The notes beneath the pieces are model-generated. The model saw only the letters and a program-made list of their open reading frames with translations. It ran no database searches and was not told the DNA's origin. From NCBI GenBank assembly GCA_949825045.1, contig OX463816.1:20657243-20721242 (forward strand): a stretch of DNA of 64,000 nt, read 5' to 3'. This document shows positions 22,307 to 35,200 of the stretch, in pieces. Position 1 is the stretch's first letter, and each line of letters opens with the position of its first letter. Position numbers and translations under genes: made by a program. The DNA is from Argyresthia goedartella (lineage: Eukaryota; Arthropoda; Insecta; Lepidoptera; Argyresthiidae).

Positions 22307-22728
22307 CGTTCAACTTGAATGAACGTAAACTGAAATGAAATGAAACGAAAATAGTTTTTTTTTTTTTTCATTTTACAGACTGCATGAACGAAAGATCAAC
22401 AGTCGGAAACGGTATTTTTTTTTTATTGAGTTTCACGGCCCTGGATAAAATTCCTTTTGGGCCAAAGGCTTAGTCGGAAACGGAAATCGATTGAATGAAG
22501 GTATGATTCGATGCTAGAGATTGACGTTTCCGGGTGGCCAAGTATTTCGTAGGGTCAAAATCAAACTCGAGACCTAATACTAACGTTAAAAAAAACATCC
22601 CTATGAAATGCTATGCAGTTGAAAAGCAGGCCTCAAATTTTCCTCTTCGGATGTGCGGCGGACTATTTTTTTTAACTAGCAATACCTGCCACACAGAGTG
22701 CAGTGCTTAAAATATTGACAGATTGATA

Positions 22729-22824
22729 ATGGCGAGTGAAGTGATTGATCAATGCAAAGAACATGAAGTGCCAATTAAATTAAAAGACCTTTTAAATAAT
22801 AAACTTTATTATAAATCATTGTAA
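22729..22824 (+). other. Possible 5' leader exon with upstream ORF of Psmd12
   Basis: ATG at 22729 opens a 31-codon ORF (MASEVIDQCKEHEVPIKLKD...). It runs into TTGTAAGTACAG, a strong donor with the exon ending at 22820. A strong acceptor (CCACTTCCAG) sits at 23178, 18 bases before the Psmd12 ATG. If spliced, the small ORF would end at TGA 23192-23194, two bases before the Psmd12 ATG. Could be chance. Confidence 0.35.
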
Positions 22825-23196
22825 GTACAGTCATAAATACATATGGAAAACTTTAAAATAGTAAATGATGTGATGAGTGAAAAGATAGGCTTAAAAGGGC
22901 TTCTTGATCCAAGAGCCGCACAACATTTTTTATAAAAAAAAAACGAAAAAAAAAAAAGACTGTCAAGTCAAATGAGCTTGCACTTACCACAGTTTTAGGT
23001 TCATTTCAATTTTCCAGCGATTTAAGCTTTCTCCGTTCTCTAATAATAGTAAATACAGAGTGAATTTTCATATCCTTCGTTAACTGTAAGGTATGCATAG
23101 TCTTGGTCTTATAGTCTCGGTATATTTATCTAGATGTTTGTTTTGTCTATCCCAAGTCATCTTGATTTCCACTTCCAGCTCTCAAAAGGTCTGAAG

Positions 23197-23262
23197 ATGA
23201 CGACGAACGTGAATGCCGATCTCGGATCGCTCGATGCCTCTGGGAAGATAGTCAAGATGGAA
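23197..23262 (+). CDS. Psmd12: Psmd12 exon 1
   Basis: [22 protein letters not shown], 22 codons. Donor GAA|GTAAGT. The ATG is chosen because [10 protein letters not shown] is the family's N-terminal signature. Confidence 0.92.
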
Positions 23263-26200
23263 GTAAGTAGCCCTTTTAAAAATTTATGCAGGTTCTAACT
23301 TTATGCTGTGATCATCAAAGTAGCTCAGATTCAGATATCTTTGTCTGGCCTATTTCTTTCTAGGTATCTGTGTTTCGAATGTGCTGTATTACACCAGCTC
23401 ATTATTCTCTGAATGTCAATTACATTATTTAAGTATGCATATATAGTAGGGACCTATATTTATGTTCTATCTTGGTCAGAATTTGTACTTTAGTGAAATA
23501 AATCTTTTTCTTGCAGGTGGACTATAGCGCCACTTGTGACGAGAAACTCCCAATCTGGAAATCATGGGCGGCCAAAGGACGAGTTCAAGAGGCAATAGAC
23601 CAGCTTTTGGCACTGGAGAAGCAGACAAGAACGGTAAGTAAAGGTGAGGGCTGGTTCTGTCCTCTTATCGACACTGACCCAAATTTGTGTGTGTGACAGA
23701 CAGGCTTCGCTTCGCTCACACCCTTTACTCTTCACCTAAGCAGCCGCAGTACTTTGCCCTCCAGTCTGCCCTGCAGTCCAAAAGCTGCACAGCAAAAGTC
23801 GTCGAAATAGCACAAAACAAGCATGAGAGAACATTCACACAACTCGAAGAAAAACGGAATGACTGACACACACACTAACCCAGCAACAATTTTTTTACGT
23901 TCAAACAGCGACGTTACGTTCCATTCCACACATTCTAAGTATAATTGACATTAGCCAAAATTTTACGAAAACTATTTAGTTTCTCCTGATAATATTCTTA
24001 AGTTTAATTAATTCATAATTAATTAAATACTATAAAAACTGGATAAATGGTTCAAGGTAAACCCCATCTGCCCCCTAGTAACCAATTTTACTAAGTATCA
24101 AACTGTCAGTGTTGGAAAACCAACCCGAAAAAGAAGTTTCAAACTAGATTTAAAAAGCATCCTTGCTATACCTATTTCATTGTCCATTAAAAGCTCAGAA
24201 TATTATAAACATGGAAAGAAATAAGCCATGCTGTTTCTGATTGTCTTCTCAAGTTGACTTTGATGTTTCAGGGTGCTGATATGGCCTCGACAAGCAGAAT
24301 CCTTGTTACCATTGTTCAAATATTCTTTGAAGCTAAGAACTGGTCAGCCCTGAATGATCACATTCAATTACTTGCAAAGAGGAGGTAAGATACTCGCATC
24401 TACATATTTGTTACACAATGTAGTTGTAGAGTTTAAGAGATTCTCATCTGAGTTTGTTTTGTGATTTATCACAGTTTTAAAATCATAATGCTTTTGAGTT
24501 TTCAGATCACAACTCAAACAGTCTGTAGTGAAAATGGTCCAAGAGTGTTACTCTTATGTTGACAAAACACCTGACAAAGAAACCAAAATTAAGTTCATTG
24601 AGACACTCCGAACAATCACTGAAGGAAAGATCTATGTAGAAGTTGAGCGAGCCCATTTGACCCACATCCTTGCCAAGATCCGGGAGGAGGAAGGGAATGT
24701 GGCCGAGGCTGCGAAGATCATACAAGAGCTGCAAGTAGAGACATATGGGTCTATGGATAAGAGAGAAAAGGTTGAGCTGATTTTGGAACAAATGAGGCTG
24801 TGTTTGGCAATTAAAGACTATGTTCGCACGCAAATTATTTCAAAGAAGATTAATACAAAGTTCTTTGAGGAAGAAAACACTCAGGTTAATATTTATGTAA
24901 ATTTATTGTATGGTAACTGTCCAAGGCACAGGCTGAAGTGTGGATATCATTTCATATTTAAGTATCTAATGCACTTGGATTCCCATAAAATTAAGTTCCT
25001 ATCCATATATTTTAAAAACAGTTCTTTGAGTCAGTGTACAAATAATAACCTATCAGCACAGTTTGATTAGATTTTTATCCTATATTATGTAACACATTAT
25101 ATCATTTGGTGGAAAAAGTAAAAAATAGAGGACCGACACTGCCCTTGTTCAGTCGGCATCCCACCTTGTCATGTAACACCCAACTATTCTTAAAACCCAG
25201 GAGCTAAAGGAGAAGTTTTACCGACTCATGATCGCCGTGGACCAGCACAACGGCTCCTACCTCTCCGTGTGCCGGCACTTCCGCGCGCTGGGCGCTCCTG
25301 GCGGCTCCGACGCGCTCATAGGTAATACGCCACATAGTCAACTGTACTATATTTGCCAAAACAAGTTAATAGGAATGAAATGCACTGGCATTTGATTTTT
25401 AGAGCCACAACGGTAAGACCGTGTTCACAGTGCGATATTTTTTTAGTTTGTTCGTGCGACCCAACATGAACAGTACTCAGAAGAACAAATACAAATAATT
25501 ATAATATCCAATTGCTGGTATCTTCGAAGCAGCTTGAATGAATAGCTATTGGGAATTGTCGTTACATGCAAAGTGGATTTTTTTGTTGTTTGCTAAAACC
25601 TCATGACTGTTCATACTTCTGTACCAGCTGGAGTAGGAGCCCTGGATGATGATTGTTAAAAGTCTGTTCTGATTATCAAAAGGCGTTACAAAAATTCCAT
25701 TTATTTACAGTTCAAAAGTAAATGATAAATAAACTAAAATTTTCAGGCAGCGTTGTCTTTCTGATACTGGCGCCTTACGACAACGAGCAGTCGGACCTCA
25801 CTCATAGAGTCAATGAGGAGAAGGAGCTAGAAAAACTGCCTGAATACAAGTAAGTGGTCACTTTACGTCTCAATTGATGTCGCATATCACCCACGTCTCA
25901 GCACGGTGTCGATTGTAATTCAACACACTCCCCTATTGCTTGCCTCTTGGTCTCTCTGACCCGGCAAATAAATTGGTAAGAGAAAGGTGAGACCCCCCAG
26001 GCCCCCATTAAAGTGCTGTAGAGACTACTCAAATGCTTTATGCATGAACTGGTCGGATTATGTAGCAACGAGCGGCGTTGCCTCTCACGCAGCAACTGCC
26101 TAACATTTTGACCGCCACAGAGTCAATTGTAAATCGTGCCACTGACGGCCGCAGCTGACAATATTTAAGACACCTTATCTTGTATGAATTAAGTTGTTTT

Positions 26201-29200
26201 ACAAAGCATAGCAAACACGTTTGGAGTGTGAGTGAAACATTTTGTATTTGATGTGTGGCGGTCTAAAGGTTAAATCCTCTTAGGTAATAAATACCATTTT
26301 CCAAAACGTCCGTTTCTCAAAGGTCCGTTTGTCTGAATGTATATCAAGAAGCAGGAGGCCTAATTATGATATGGCATACTTGACAGGCTTCTTCCGTCCA
26401 TGTCGCACGCCTTGAAGCGAGTATTGTTTTCCGGGTGTGACAAGAGACTGAAGATGCCTGTCATGCGCCTAATTGTTTTGGTCGCGTCGTACTAACAGTC
26501 AGTTTCCTTCCCACAGACAACTGCTCGGTCTGTTCATCAACCCGGAGATCATCCGCTACAACAACCTGTGCACCAGCTACGAGAAGATGCTGCGGGCGAC
26601 ACCCTACTTCGACTCCTCGGACGAGAAGGGCCAGGAGAGGTGGAACGACCTCAAGAACCGCGTCGTGGAACACGTTAGTAGACTGTCTGTTGGTACAGTT
26701 CGCGCCAAGTTTCTTTGTGTTTGTGACCTCTCTTTCGGGAGGCAGTTGCTCACGTCCGAAGGAAACACTTTGATATAATTACAGCCCTTCAAGTCCTCCC
26801 GGGTAGTGCTAAGGAGCAAAAAATCATTCTCAAGACGTAAATGACCTAATTTTGATCTTTCAAATATACTTGTCACTGGCAAAATTAACCTCAAAAGAGG
26901 TTAGCACGCTATATCAAGAGAAGAAGACATCTCTTTCTCGCATGGTCACGCTGGGTGAGAGAGAGAGAGAGAGGTGATAGCTTGTTCAAATGCAAAGAAA
27001 CTTGGCGCATCCTATACCAACTGCTGCTCAAGAAGTGCAATTTAAATGTTATTCTGGCCTTGGCGTAAAACGGCGTCAACATGACTTGAGTGTCAGTTAT
27101 CCTTTGAGTTGGAAGCTGATTATTCACACCTCTAGAGCGGCAGCGGTGGGCTCTCTCTCCCGCTGTCACACAATAAATAAGTGGTGAGATTGAATGAAGA
27201 TTATTCTTCATGTGCCTGAATAGTACAGCATATAAAATGTTTCCTTAGGTGAGGAAGGGACGATAGTGGAGGTCGAGTCATTCAAAACAAAGTCATGTCT
27301 GTGACGTTGCTGTTTCTGGATCCCACGATCCACGGCTATCCTAGTGTGGGGCCAGCGGTAATGCATGTGACTATAATAAATGTTTATGCTGTTTACCCCG
27401 ATCCCAATCTCCTTAGAACATCCGCATCATGTCGATGTACTACACTCGCATCTCTGTCACGCGCATGAGCGAGCTGCTGGGACTGAGCGAGACAGAGACA
27501 GAGGAGGCGCTCAGTCAGCTCGTCGTGACGGGAGTCGTCAAGGCGAAGATCGACCGGCCGCAGGGCGTTGTGCACTTTAGGTGAGTAATACTGACTACGG
27601 TAGATATAAACTGCTATAACATGGCGCGCCCCTGCTCTACTCCATAGGTACGCTGTCATGCTCACCCGTGTCGTGAATCGATCGCTGTGACGCCTATGAC
27701 TGCTGAGGGGCGCGCCATCTTATCGTAGTTTATATCTATGGTGTGCGTGCAAGGGCAAAGTCACCTATATCTCACTGCTCACTGATCGCCTTGCTACACC
27801 CAAAAGAAATTAGAATCACTTGGTTACCGCTCACCTGGCGTATAGGACTGCAGTTTCCCATTTGGTCCGAGCTTAGGGTAGGTATCTGCTTTGTAGTCAA
27901 GAAATGACAGTCGCCGATTCTGCAGCCAAACTAAACTTAAAAATAAAAGGCTTTAAAAATTGATCTATGGTTAGTTTTAACCCTGTAATGTTTGTCAAGT
28001 GTCACGCATACATTTCATTCTTTACTTTATTTTAAATACCTTTTTGTCTTGAATAAAGAGGTTTGCCCTTTATAGGGCAAACATTTTTTTTTGGAGGATT
28101 TGAATTTTTGGTATCGGGATAGGTTCAGGGGTCCATAAGAACTAGAATTAGTGTGATTTTGACTAGTTGACTCTTTCGGGTTTGGCTGGAGGGGGTGGTT
28201 TCATTTGAAACCATGACCATTCAGGGAAAAAGATTGGTGGTTTCATATGGAACCATGACCATTTATGGATAAAGTTTGTTAATAAAACTAAATCATTATT
28301 TGACCAGTATTATTTATTCTAATCACAAAACCAATAATTATGTTAATAATTAAAAGTACGAATTGTACTATGATAACAAAATGGACATATTCGTGTCATA
28401 AATGTAACAAAAAATCACTTCTAAATAATATTTTTTTCATAAAAAACTAATAAAAAGCTCTCATGACAAACTATAACTATTTGTTAGAATGTTTCATAGC
28501 ATATCTAGGTATTTCTTACTACAAAATCAACAACTTTAGGACTTTAGTCTCAAGCAAAATCAGTCTTACGATTTACTAATTCAATAATTAACGAACACCA
28601 TCATCATTGCGAGATTTCCCTTTTCTTACAGTCTTAGTTTTAGGTATCTATTACAGCATATTCAGTCTTACGATTTACTAATTCAATAATTAACGAACAC
28701 CATCATCATTGCGAGATTTCCCTTTTCTTACAGTCTTAGTTTTAGGTATATATTACAGCATAATCAGTCTTACGATAAACTAATTCAATAATTAACGAAC
28801 ACCATCATCATTGTGAGATTTCCCTTTTCTTGCATTCTTAGTTTTAGCATAATCAATCTTACGATTTACACATCTAATAATTAACGAACATCAAAATAAT
28901 CAAATCTCTCTTTTCTTACACCCATTGATATGGAACGGCTTGAAACAGCCTATACAGAGACTTATTTTGCATACATCACACCCCACTCTACTTCGAACTG
29001 GTCTTGATTTAGTGCTACAATAGGCACATCGCTTACTTGTAGCTATCTCAGGAAAATGAGGTGTGTCTGTTGTGAACTGATACCTATTACCTTCAACAAC
29101 AGGATCACGTTGTCGACTTTGATAGGCGCCGATAAGTTCGTTTGCTAATAAGCTTCTGAACATAAGGTGTGAAAGTACTTTAGATCTCGGGAGAACCAGC

Positions 29201-32200
29201 TTTGCAGTTTCACGGTAAATAATGTAAGAATTTACAATTGCTGCATCTAGAAGATAATAAAATACTTTCATCCACCATCTACGACTTTTCCATGAAACTG
29301 CGTTCGCAGCAAGTAGTTGATCAAACCGATCTACTCCACCCATATAACGGTTATAATCTGCTATCGATTGCGGACATTTCACTTCTTCTCTCCTGCCAAC
29401 TCTGTTATTCTTAGGAATCTTTTGAGACTCATCAATTGAGCAATTCGACCAAAATGAAAATTAGGATTACTAGACCAGTACATGCGAATTGATGGCAATT
29501 GGTGAAAGCCCATTATTATCAATATTTCTAAAAATGCTTTTAGTTCGTCAACTGATAAATGTAGGGTATTATTTGAGTAAAGATTACTCTGATCTACTAT
29601 GTGCTGAAGCAAAATGTTTGTGAAGAACATTGCAAATATCTGTAATGGTAGTAATATATCTACTTCTTCATTTATGCCGTGGTATGCTTGAAAACGGAAA
29701 TTTTTATGTTCTTGTGGTGTCCGGAATATTTTACGAAATCTGTAAGGATTAGGTACAGACCTATTGTGTCTTCTACTTCTGGCACCTCTAGCAGCTGCCC
29801 TTGATCTCATAGGACCCCTGGTACGAGCTCGACCCCGTCCTCTTTGTTGAGGGACTGTTGACACGGGAGTTGAGCGATGTGATGAATCTTCGTCCATGGT
29901 GTCGTCTTCGGAATCTTCAGTGGGTATTATTCGTCTCGTCTCGCCTCGTCCTCGTGACACTGCTGGTGAACCACTGATGCTCGGAGCTGGTGAGTGATGA
30001 GGAGGCGTGACGCAAAGAATTTCATTCCCAACTGACAACCCTCTTGCCATAATATTCAGTGGTAGATCATCGTCAGGATCGGAGTCCCCCCCTATATCAG
30101 AATTTTCGGCCTGGTCATCACCTATACCCTCGATCAACTCCACCAGCTGATCATAGGGCATAGTGTCTAGGTCTATTGTCCGAAAAGACATCTGAAACAA
30201 ACAAAAAATACTGTACTGTAACGCTTCAGTTAGGTCGCACTTATCGCACAAACCTCACCGGTCTCCATACCTACACTTTGGTACCTAATAACATCTTTGT
30301 GCAAAAACATGTATATAATCTAACTGTTGTCCGGCCTTTAGTAATAATACAACTATGCAAAAGTTTACCGTATGAGTCTCTAATACATAAAACAAACAAA
30401 TGAGAATCTAAAATATGAACTTGTTGAAATCCTAACCTAAAAGTCGGGTTTTACAACCTCTTCAGTTCAAATCGATATTGTACTTTCAAAATACAAGCTG
30501 AGATTATAATTTATATACCAAATGAAAGGGGAATAACTAAATTATCTATTTACTTACCTTGATACACGTAAATTGCACTTAAAACCACTAAAATAATTAA
30601 CTAAAATAATTAAAAATATACGAGACGAAGTCATAATCGCAAGTCGTAATGGCTTATGAGGCAGAAGTCAAATATGAAACCACCTTTTCGTTGCAGCCTA
30701 CCAAAGTCTTGTGACTAACTTCACTTTGGTGGTTTCAATAATTGCTTGCGCCCATTCATTGCCTACTCATATAATCAATAAGGTTGAATACCAATGCAAT
30801 CCTAAATGAATTATAATCCTTAGTCAACCTTGTCGGGTGGTTTCAGCCGCCATACAAATTTGGCTTATGCCCTATAAAGGGTTAAACAACTTTCGCGAAC
30901 GCATAATTTAAACGTACCAATTTTTCACTCACATTTTTAATCCATCGCTAATGTTACGATCGACATATTCATCGATTTTCTCTTATTAGTCGCCAACTTT
31001 ACTGGTCATATTTTTCCGCGATTTGTTTAATTCTTGGTAGGATGCTTTATTTTAATCATAGATGTCATAATTTACTACATACAGGTGCCAGCGGACGGTA
31101 TGTTTTTCAATATATTTTTTTATCTACCGCGAATATTCGCATTATTGTTGCAAATCTTGTAATTTGTTATGTTATTTGATTCTAATGTGCAAATCGATTG
31201 CGTTGAGCGTGCCAAAAGTGGATACTAAACTAAACTAGACACAAACTAAACTAAACTTTATAGACACACACATGCGCACACGCACACACATACAAATACA
31301 CACTCACCCACACACACACACACAAACCAGACTAAGTTTAAAGTAGCATTCCTCTCATTTTTCAATAGTTGTTAGTTTTTTTAATTCTTAGAGTCAAAAT
31401 TGTAAAATCATACTCAGGATAGTAATTTAACTTTTGGGAAAATAAAGTGCCTGTTATACTTTACTTTAATTATAATGTTACACGTAAAAACTGTGTTAAA
31501 TAAATTTATCTACACACGTATCATAAACCCTCTTTACTGCGTTCAAAAACCGCACGTAACGATCAGCATTATATTAAACTACTTGGTAAAAACTCGTTTC
31601 GTATCTGGAAAACTACACATAATGGTCATTATGTGTAGTTTTCCTACATATAATGACATTCAAATTTCGAACGCCGACGCCCACCCGCGTGCCGTCCCTA
31701 GTTTGTCTGTGAAGTTGGTACTGACATTCAAATTTCGAACGCCGACGCCCGCCTGCGTGAAGTTGGTACTAAAGAACAAGCTAAACAATTGCAGAACCAC
31801 AATGCCGGTCAAACATGCGGTTCCTGAACACATCAAAGAGAGCTTATGATATGTGTGTAGATAAACTAGTGTATGTAACTGTACATAATTAGGCATTAAA
31901 ACTAAAAAATGCCCTCCATTATGCAGCAGTCACATAAACTACTATTAATTTGTCAATCTCAATGCGAAGTCTTTGTTTCGTTAAAACTTATGTCTTATAA
32001 AGTAATAATTAGTTTAATATTATTTATAACGTAAACATGATAGTTTTGCAATGCATTTCGACATCGACGACTTTCCAACCAAATAATCATCCAAGATTTT
32101 TTTATTTCTTCATCATTTTCCACCCATATTTTTTTGATATTTAAGTTCTGTATTCAAATTTATATCCGCTTGAAGAAGGTGTATTGAAATCTGTAGTGTA

Positions 32201-35200
32201 CTCTACTAGACTCTTCCTTCAATTTTGAAATTAAAATGGAACATTTTCCTTATGTTGCTCTAGCTTTAATCATTTTGCTGTGCTACCCTTCTGCGACATT
32301 ATTGCTTCGGTGGCGTTGGGCATAACAGGATATTTTTTTTTTTCGTAAGGTGGCGCTTGAGTGTAAACAAACAATTTCAAATTCTCCACAACGAATTTTC
32401 GATTTTCAAGTAATCTCTTATTTTCTAATAAGTTTCTATAGTGCATAGTGAAGATAGTAAGCCAATACATAAGTGTGAGTGTTATCTCGCTCCTAATTAG
32501 CGAAACAGTGCCGAAAAGCAACATATTTATGAGGTATTTACCTGCGACTCAAAACGGTTACCAATAGTGTTTGATCTCCGTGAAAATTTGATCAGTGATT
32601 TTATGAAGTGAATCAAACAAACTGAAACCATAATTAAGTAGCCAAATAGACTCATCTTCAGCAGTCAGAGTGCATTAGACAGTAAATAACCCCCCTGCAA
32701 CAATATTCTTGGTACAATCAATAACAACAGCGACATCTAAAGCCAAATAGCTTCACTACCCTAGCAGAGACACATAGCGCTGAGTAGCGAAAGTAGTTTT
32801 AACACCTACCTCGGAAGCCTACTGTTTTAAACAACTACTAGACACTAGATGGCGCTCATAACAGTAATAGGGCCCGACTTACTGATATTGTTCGTCTCGA
32901 TTCCGCCTCTTTCGTGCGTTCGAGGTTGAAAGTTGGCCAATAACCCATCTGAGCGGATTATTTAATCTCCATAATGGACAAATGTTTGGCTTGCGGGGGT
33001 TCAGTTTATGAAGGAGAACTATTGAAGTGCCAGCTTTGCAAAGGCCCGTACCACTATGCATGTCTTAATATTACATCCGCCCAATTTATGGCAAACATGC
33101 AGACGTTGCGTAAAACTTGAAAATGTCCTGCAGCTCAGTGTCAGAACGTCACCAGGACAAGGGGCACGCGAGGGGATGATACTATTATCAGTCGCCACTA
33201 CGAATCGTCTCTAGACCAGACGAACATGTCACTGGATGACACTGCTGCCGATATCAGCCTCGCGGTGGCGCCAGCGTACAAAACTCCGGAGCAGAACAAT
33301 CTTCGTATGCCTGATTCATCTCTTGACAGGTGGGCCGAAATACTGGACACGACGCTCGATGCGAAGCTTGCAAGAATTAGTGATGACCTTAAAAAGGAAA
33401 TGAACGCGTTTACCACCAGGTTGCAGCTTGAATTCTCCAAAGCTACGGACGCATTACAAGCTAAAATTAAGGAGCTGGGAGACTCAGCCGATGTCGTGAA
33501 GGCCAGGCTAGATGCCCTCGAGCAAGAGAACCAGGCATTAAGGCTTGAGGTTGCAGAGGTAAAAAGGAGTGGGGGCTCACCTGACGCCGAGCTGGAGAAG
33601 GAAGTGGTCCAGCTACTGGCCGAAGTGAACGAGCAGGAGCAGAGCTCACTCCTCAACGACGTGGAGGTATCGGGGATCCCGGAGTACGAGGGCGAGTCGG
33701 TGCTGCATCTCGGAGCTGCGGTCGCGGTGAAGCTCGGCGTGTCGCTGGATGAGCGAGACGTAGTGAGGGTCACGCGTGTGGGCCCGCGCGACCAGCAGCC
33801 GACTGACGGCGGCGGCAGCGGCAACAAGGCGCCCCGCACACGCATCATCGTGGTCAGCTTGGCGCGACGAGCGCTGCGTGACGAGTTCCTAAAGAACGCG
33901 AGGGTTCGCCGAGGGGCCACTACTGAAGGCCTGGGTCTCCCACCGCACGTGCCGCACAAGCTGTACGTCAATGAGCGGCTCACACGTAAGAACCGCATGT
34001 TGCTTGCAAAGGCACGTAACGTTGGGTTTGCGGCAAAATGGCGTTATATATGGACCACGGATGGGCACATCTTTGCCAGACGCGAGAACCAGTCAACAAA
34101 GTACCAGCTGCGGAATGAGGCTGACTTAATTCGTGTTTTTGGGTAATGACAGTATTAGGGTGAAATTCGACGGTTTCTTTAATCGACTTTTAATAATTTT
34201 GTTCGGCTTGTTTTTGTTAAATTTTTTTTACCCAAATAATCGGATTACCAAAAGTCTGCATAAACAGTTGTATTTATATCTGCCTAAGCTATACACTTGT
34301 AAAAGCGCCAATGTCGCTATATGTAACTATAGTCTGAAAATGATCTGCCCAAACCAGTTATATGTCAATCATTCTCTCTTGTTTCTCACTGCTTATATTG
34401 TGCACTATTTAATGGTAGTAATGTGTTGGTAATTGTAGTAGTAATGGTAATTGTAACTTTGTTCGGAAATGTCTTGGAAATGTCGCACAGTTTTAGTTTC
34501 TGTTTCATCTAAAATAGATATACTGTCTTTTTTTGTACATGGCAGTATTTTTATTTCTCCAATTGACGTAAAATCTATAACCCCCTCCGTATCAAGATTT
34601 TTCCGTCATGGGTGAACCAGTGGACAGGGCTGTAGAAGCAAAAAATCTTGGGTTGTTGATGGAACGGTGAGCTTCGTTTCGAAATTAACGTCAAAAACGT
34701 AGTCAGCAATTGTTTCTACCGCCTTAAAATCCTTTATAATATACGTGATTACCTTAGCTCTGATTTGGTGAATCACTGATATTATCCAGATTAAACTACT
34801 GTGATGTCGTCTATGGTGGCTGTATACTTGGACGGACGAAAAGGTTTATACAACGTGTGCAAAACACACACGCATACACCTTATTGAAAAATAATACCAA
34901 TAGAACAGAATATTAGTAGCTCTAGAAGCAGCAAAACATTGTCAAAGTATAATATATTTTTTCAAAAGAACATTATCGGGAGTACACGTGCTAATATAGA
35001 AAATGTTCTCTCATCCTGTAAATTAGTATAACCTTGTAAGTTCCCGAAAATATCTTATACGAAAGTTTCACATTATTTTTGTACGTGCAATGCTAATTAT
35101 AACATTTGAAAGAATAATGCGAATATTCGCGGTAGATAAAAAAAATATTAAAAACATACCGCCCGCTGAAACTTGCTTGTAGTAGAGATTAATTATTATT

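Larger units (their letters stand above)
22038..23196. promoter_or_regulatory. Divergent intergenic region between Marf1 and Psmd12
   Basis: 1.16 kb separates the two opposed start codons, so both promoters must lie here. It holds a CA microsatellite (22282-22306), T and A runs (22355, 22930), and a short leader ORF with a strong splice donor (22729-22824). I see no clear TATA box or initiator to place a start site. Confidence 0.5.
28066..30881 (-). mobile_element. piggyBac-like element, internally deleted
   Basis: Ends CCCTTTATAGGGCAAA (28066) and its inverse CCCTATAAAGGG (to 30881). The right flank is TTAA (30882-30885); the left flank reads TTTG, a mutated TTAA. GGTGGTTTCA motifs recur near both ends (28195, 28240; 30840, 30730), likely transposase-binding repeats. 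It encodes the broken transposase at 28900-30192. Confidence 0.85.

Noticed and set aside
24885..25070. Continuation of Psmd12 exon 4 into a longer open frame
   Set aside because: Codons after 24884 do not match the family while the GTTAAT donor and exon 5 do.
31475..31849. 124-codon open frame
   Set aside because: Lies across the 361-bp MITE; its relative at 58288-58566 is an equal shadow in the other copy.
33198..33998. 266-codon open frame on the minus strand
   Set aside because: Ser/Leu-rich mirror of the GC-rich LINE ORF1 on the plus strand, which has a recognisable domain order.
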